From assembly GCA_020638835.1 (NCBI GenBank), contig JACKHV010000001.1:124001-188000 (forward strand): a stretch of DNA of 64,000 nucleotides, in the 5' to 3' direction. The DNA comes from Planctomycetota bacterium (GTDB lineage: Bacteria > Planctomycetota > UBA1135 > GCA-002686595). The translations under genes were made by a program, and so were the position numbers. Positions 60,156-64,000 of the stretch are shown one piece after another (position 1 is the first letter of the stretch; every line of letters begins with the position of its first letter). The notes under the pieces were generated by a model. It worked only from the letters and a program-made list of their open reading frames with translations. It ran no database searches and was not told the DNA's origin.

Positions 60156-62685
60156 GCAAGACCTCCCGCGGCGCGTGCACCGCGACGGACCATGCCGGCA
60201 GCACGCCGGCGAACAGACAAGCGGGGATCACGGCGCCGGCCGTGATCAGGACCGCGCCCATGGGCGGGGCGAAGGCGAGGCTCCAGCCGAAGGACTGCAG
60301 GTTGACGACGGCGACGAGGACCCAGCCGACGACGAGTCCGATCAGCGCGCCGCCGAGCGCGCCGGCGAGTCCGAGCAGCAGCGACTCGCCGAGCACGACC
60401 GCGGCGAGCTGCGACTGCGACGCGCCGACGCTGCGCAGCACGGCGAGCTCGCGCCGGCGCTCCTGCACCAGCGCGCCGAGCACGGTGACGACCGCCAGCG
60501 CGGCGACGACGGACGCGACGAGTTGCAGCGCGATCGTGACGGCGAAGGTGCGCTCGAAGACGCGCAGCACCTCGGCCTGCAGCTCGCGTTGATTGCGCAC
60601 GAGCAGCTCGAAGCGGCCTCCGAGCTCCGCGAGGAAGCGCGCACGCGCCGCGGCGGGGTCGACGTCGTCGTGCAGGAAGATCGCCAGGCTGTGCGCGACG
60701 GTGTCGGGGTAGAGCGCGTGGAACTCGTCGAAGCCCAGCACGACGCGCCCGGTGTGCCCGGAGTAGTCGCGGTAGACGCCGACGATCTCGCGCTCGATCA
60801 CGCCGCCCGGCGCCTCGAGCCGCACGAAGTCGCCGCGCCCGAGGTCGAAGCGCCGCATGAAGGGTTCGTTCACGATTGCGCCGTGCCTCGCGACGGCTTC
60901 GGCGAACACGTCGCGCGAGGCGCGTCCGTCGAGGAAGGGGACTCCGCCGTGCCGCGCGACGACGTCCATCGACGCGCCGGCGAGCGCAACCGCTTCGCCG
61001 TTCACGCGCGCCGTCGCCTGGTGGAAGCGGTCGACGGCCTCGGCCCCGAAGACGCGGATCGCCGCCTGGACGACCTCTTCGTCCAAGCCGCCAGCGTGCG
61101 CGCCGGAGGCGGTGGACAGCGACTGCACGTTGAGGTCGGCGCTGAGCGACTGCTCCGTCCACTCGAGCACGCTGGAGCGGAACGAGCCGACCATCGTCGT
61201 CATCGAGACGGCCAGCGCGACGGCGACTCCGACCGCGCCGGCGGCCCACGCGGCACGGCGGCGTCCCGACTCGAGCGCGGCTTGCGCGAGGCGCAGCGGG
61301 GCGACGAAGCGGGCTCCGACGCGCGGGCCGATGCCGGACACGAAGTCGACGATCGGCGCCGAGAGCACGAGCATCGTCGCGAGCAGACAGAGCGCGGCAA
61401 GGAGCGCCCAGATCGGACGGTCGCCCCAGGGCGGCAGCTGGATGAGCAGCCAGCTCGCGACCAGGAGCAGCGCGGCGAGCGCGAGGCGCGCGCGGGAGGA
61501 GCGGCGCGCGACGCTCTCCGGGTGCTCGCCCGCGAGTGCTTGCACGGGCGGCGTGCGCAAGGCTTCGCGCATCGGCAGCACGCTGGCGAGCACCGACGCG
61601 CCGAGCCCGAGCGCGAGGCCCAAGAGCGCCCAGCGCGGGTCGAGCGCGACGTCGCCGGCGATCGCGTCCGAGACGACGCTCGCCACCGTCGCGCGCACCG
61701 ACTCGAGTGCCGCGCGCGCGCCGAGCCAGCCGAGCAGCACGCCGAGAACGCCGCCCACGAAGCCGATCGCGGCCGCCTCCGAGAGCACCGCGAGCGCGAG
61801 TTGGCGACGCGACGCGCCGAGCGAGCGTAGCAGCGCGATCTGCTTGCGCCGCTGCACGACCGAGGTCGCGAGGGTCGTCGCCACGAGCACGACCGCGACC
61901 AGCACGGAGACGCCCGAGAGCGCCGTCAGGTTGAAGTCGAGCGATTGCACCATGCGGCGGCCGTCGTCGGCGCGCGTCGAAGCCGGCGCCGTGCGGTAGT
62001 CTCCCGGCATCACGCGCTCCGCGGCCGCGACGACTTCGTCGGTCGTCACGCCGTCGCGCGGACGCAGCTCGACGCGGTCCACGGTTCCGCCGCGCGCGTA
62101 CAGCTCCGACGCCGTCGCGACGTCGACGACGACGAGCCGCTCGAAGGCCGTCGGGACGTCGCCGCCCGAGAAGAGCGCCGCGACCTCGAGCTTGCGCGGG
62201 CGTGCGTTCACCACGATCTCGAGCTCGTCCCCCGGGGCGACGCCCAGCTCGCTCGCCAGCTCCCGCGACAACGTGCAGCCCGTCCCGAGCAGCATTGCTT
62301 CGCGCGCGGCGCGTTCATCCGGCGCGTCGAGTTCCAAGGGGCGCATCGCCGAGTCGGTGAGCAGGTCGACTCCGAACACGCGCACCATGTCCTCGAGCCG
62401 CGGAACGAGCGCCGTGCCCTCGATCACCGGCGTGATGTGCGCGATCCCCGCGAGTTCGCGCAGGGACGCGAAGTCGTCCAGGTCCACACCGCCGGGTCGC
62501 GTGATCTCGAGCGTCGCGGCGCCGGCGACGACTTCGACGTCCTCGCTGAGCGACGCGACGGCGGCGCGGCTCGCCAGCAAGGTGCTGATCACCGACGCCA
62601 CGCCGATCGCGACGCCGAAAACCGTCGCGAGGGCGCGCACGGGCTGCGACCGCATCGGCCGCAACCACAGGGCGCGCAGGATCAC
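60142..62685 (-). CDS. Duplicated FtsX/MacB-type ABC permease (AttF/AttG-like)
   Basis: 847 residues from a GTG at 62685. Two MacB-like halves: a first span (VRALATVFGVAIGVASVIST), an external domain, three spans around 310-440 (GVSVLVAVVLVATTLATSVV; LLGLALGLGASVLASVLPM), a middle span (IWALLAALCLLATMLVLSAP), a second external domain and three final spans (LQLVASVVAALAVVTVLG; SWLLIQLP region; AVLITAGAVIPACLFAGVLP). It works with the ATPase at 62682 and the AttH protein. GTGA overlap with the ATPase stop. Confidence 0.88.
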   Translation of the reverse strand: MILRALWLRPMRSQPVRALATVFGVAIGVASVISTLLASRAAVASLSEDVEVVAGAATLEITRPGGVDLDDFASLRELAGIAHITPVIEGTALVPRLEDMVRVFGVDLLTDSAMRPLELDAPDERAAREAMLLGTGCTLSRELASELGVAPGDELEIVVNARPRKLEVAALFSGGDVPTAFERLVVVDVATASELYARGGTVDRVELRPRDGVTTDEVVAAAERVMPGDYRTAPASTRADDGRRMVQSLDFNLTALSGVSVLVAVVLVATTLATSVVQRRKQIALLRSLGASRRQLALAVLSEAAAIGFVGGVLGVLLGWLGARAALESVRATVASVVSDAIAGDVALDPRWALLGLALGLGASVLASVLPMREALRTPPVQALAGEHPESVARRSSRARLALAALLLVASWLLIQLPPWGDRPIWALLAALCLLATMLVLSAPIVDFVSGIGPRVGARFVAPLRLAQAALESGRRRAAWAAGAVGVAVALAVSMTTMVGSFRSSVLEWTEQSLSADLNVQSLSTASGAHAGGLDEEVVQAAIRVFGAEAVDRFHQATARVNGEAVALAGASMDVVARHGGVPFLDGRASRDVFAEAVARHGAIVNEPFMRRFDLGRGDFVRLEAPGGVIEREIVGVYRDYSGHTGRVVLGFDEFHALYPDTVAHSLAIFLHDDVDPAAARARFLAELGGRFELLVRNQRELQAEVLRVFERTFAVTIALQLVASVVAALAVVTVLGALVQERRRELAVLRSVGASQSQLAAVVLGESLLLGLAGALGGALIGLVVGWVLVAVVNLQSFGWSLAFAPPMGAVLITAGAVIPACLFAGVLPAWSVAVHAPREVLRELA

Positions 62686-63380
62686 GCGCCCTCCCGCTCG
62701 AGGATGCGACCGTCGCGCATGTGCAGGCGCTCGCGCATCGCGGCTGCGATCTCGCGGTCGTGCGTGGCCATGACCAGCGCGGCACCGGCGTCGCGGCGCA
62801 GCTCGGCGATCAGCTCGAGCACGCGCGCGCCGCTCTTCGAGTCGAGATTCCCCGTCGGCTCGTCCGCGACCAGCAAGCGGGGGCGGTGCACGACCGCGCG
62901 CGCGACCGAGACGCGCTGTTGTTCGCCGCCGGAGAGCTGTGCCGGGTAGTGCGCGGCGCGCGCGGCGAGCCCGACCCGCTCGAGCAACTCGTCGACCCGC
63001 GCGTCGTCGCGCACGCCGTCGAGCGCGAGCGGCAAGGCCACGTTCTCGCGCGCCGTCAGGTTCGGAACCAGATGGAACGCCTGGAACACGACGCCGATCT
63101 CGCGGCGCCGCAGCGCGACGAGCTCCCGCTCCGAGGCGCACGTCAGATCTACGCCGCAGACTTCGATCCGCCCGGCGTCGACGACGTCCACGGCGCTGAT
63201 CAGGTTGAGTAGGGTCGACTTGCCGCAGCCCGACGGGCCGACCACGGCGAGCTCCGCACCGGGCGCCAGCTCCAGGTCGATGCCGTCGAGCGCGGCGACT
63301 TCGCCGGAGCCCATCGCGTAGCGCCGCTGCACTCCCCGGAGGTGCACGAGGGCCCCGGTCGGTCGTTCGTCCTGCGTCAC
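62682..63380 (-). CDS. ABC transporter ATPase (LolD/AttE-like)
   Basis: 232 residues from a GTG at 63380; longer starts at 63422 or 63497 add no similarity. Walker A (VGPSGCGKST), Q-loop (IGVVFQAFHLVPNLTARENV), signature LSGGEQQRVSVARA, Walker B (LLVADEPTGNLDS), switch (VMATHD). Partner of the duplicated permease; together with AttH an exporter of the attEFGH type. Confidence 0.92.
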   Translation of the reverse strand: MTQDERPTGALVHLRGVQRRYAMGSGEVAALDGIDLELAPGAELAVVGPSGCGKSTLLNLISAVDVVDAGRIEVCGVDLTCASERELVALRRREIGVVFQAFHLVPNLTARENVALPLALDGVRDDARVDELLERVGLAARAAHYPAQLSGGEQQRVSVARAVVHRPRLLVADEPTGNLDSKSGARVLELIAELRRDAGAALVMATHDREIAAAMRERLHMRDGRILEREGA

Positions 63381-63501
63381 GCGCGAGAGGCTATCACGCT
63401 CCCGGCGCCGCGCACCGACGATCATGCCTGCACCGTGCTTCATCCGCTCCTCTTCGCCGCGCGCGTCGCTCCGGATGCGATGCCGTCGGTCGGCCAAAGG
63501 G

Positions 63502-63545
63502 GAAGGCCCGCCGAGTCGTCAGGAGTTCGACTCGCGCGGGCCTTC
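63502..63545 (-). terminator. Terminator of the fasciclin gene
   Basis: Hairpin GAAGGCCCGCCGAGTCG / CGACTCGCGCGGGCCTTC with one internal mismatch, 25 bp after the minus-strand stop codon. Confidence 0.75.
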
Positions 63546-63569
63546 GAGGGCTCTTGCCGAAGCCTCGTT

Positions 63570-64000
63570 TCAGGGCATCGGCATCAGCACCTTGTCGATG
63601 ACGTGGATCACGCCGTTCGTCGTCTCGATGTCGCGCGCCATGATCTTCGCGCCGCCGACGCCGATGTCGGTCCCGTTGTCGCGGAAGCGCAGCTGCTGAC
63701 CCTGCAGTGTGGTCAGGTTCGCGCCTTCCAGCTGGTCGGAGTACACGCGCCCGGGGACCACGTGGAACGTGAGGACGTTGCTGAGCGTCGTGCGTCCGGG
63801 CTCGTCGAGCAGCGCCTGGATCGCGCCGTCGGGCAGCGCGGCGAAGGCCGAGTCGAGGGGAGCGAAGACGGTGTAGGGTCCGGTCGTCTCGAGCGGCTGG
63901 CGCAGTCGCGTGGCGCGCAGGGCCGTGTCGAGCGTCGAGAAGGTGCCGGCGTCGTCCGCCGTCGTCACGAGGTCGGTCAGCGCGGGAACCATCACCGCTT
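63570..64000 (-). CDS. Fasciclin-domain protein, 5' end outside window
   Basis: The last 142 residues of a minus-strand gene that continues past the window. One FAS1 domain: LVTTADDAGTFSTLDTALRA, YTVFAPLDSAFAALPDG, LTFHVVPGRVYSDQL, and the C-terminal TTNGVIHVIDKVLMPMP. FAS1 proteins are usually exported adhesion modules; the expected signal peptide is off the window. Confidence 0.9.
   Translation of the reverse strand, partial: AVMVPALTDLVTTADDAGTFSTLDTALRATRLRQPLETTGPYTVFAPLDSAFAALPDGAIQALLDEPGRTTLSNVLTFHVVPGRVYSDQLEGANLTTLQGQQLRFRDNGTDIGVGGAKIMARDIETTNGVIHVIDKVLMPMP

Noticed and set aside
59926..61830. Long plus-strand open frames opposite the ABC permease
   Set aside because: Arg/Ala/Glu-rich shadow of the FtsX-type permease, which is supported by membrane spans and neighbours.

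Overview
This is a GC-rich window of a bacterial chromosome. No rRNA, tRNA, phage or IS genes were recognised. Several features point to Planctomycetota, probably a deep or marine lineage: a Ser/Thr kinase fused to a formylglycine-generating-enzyme (FGE/sulfatase-modifying) domain, an ECF sigma factor with a membrane-anchored carboxypeptidase-regulatory-like tail, a Trx/PDZ selenoprotein, many lipoproteins, and large secreted Cys/Asp/Gly-Asn-rich proteins. That placement is inference. Bases 1-7000 and about 28850-30800 look visibly lower in GC than the rest and carry defence-type genes, so they are probably acquired.

Layout. (1) 1-11300 is a defence island. A tightly overlapping four-gene operon (2-6704) encodes a coiled-coil protein, a membrane-anchored coiled-coil McrB-like AAA+ ATPase, a DUF2357/McrC-like protein whose nuclease motif looks broken, and a highly divergent Hsp70-like protein that lacks the usual catalytic aspartates. 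A frameshifted, truncated PglW/NERD-type remnant follows, then a classical McrBC pair on the minus strand whose McrB carries an EVE/PUA-like insertion. (2) 11429-16169 holds the sigma-factor fusion, an inner-membrane protein and an AHSA1-type protein. (3) 16640-20669 is an oxidative-stress block with a lipoprotein KatG, a small parvulin and an OxyR with both redox cysteines. (4) 20802-22940 is a minus-strand operon of DoxX, a thioredoxin/PDZ protein with two in-frame UGA codons (UxxUxxC) plus a SECIS-like hairpin, and a VOC lipoprotein. Standard gene calling would cut off its thioredoxin domain. (5) 23097-28842 has a sarcosine-oxidase-like flavoenzyme and the TesA/YbbA/YbbP arrangement. (6) 28848-30688 is an AbiE-type toxin-antitoxin pair with an AT-rich operator region. 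(7) 31229-37949 is a heavy-metal RND efflux operon with a small Cys/His-rich exported protein in front. (8) 38082-45687 has a glycosyltransferase, a K+ channel with a zinc ribbon, a pilin-like gene set and a secreted Gly-Asn repeat protein. (9) 45722-52852 has the kinase-FGE fusion, HipBA and a metallopeptidase/ATP-grasp pair. (10) 52893-64000 has housekeeping and envelope genes, ending in an AttEFGH-like ABC exporter set and a fasciclin protein cut by the window end.

Five long near-perfect palindromes (97-133 bp) sit between genes. Three share the same stem and the central GGGACGC-W-GCGTCCC. Their outer arms also mirror the local, copy-specific flanking DNA, in three cases including the stop codon of the neighbouring gene.

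Strongest candidates for something new: the McrB/DUF2357/Hsp70-like operon, the double-Sec Trx/PDZ protein, and the flank-mirroring palindrome family.
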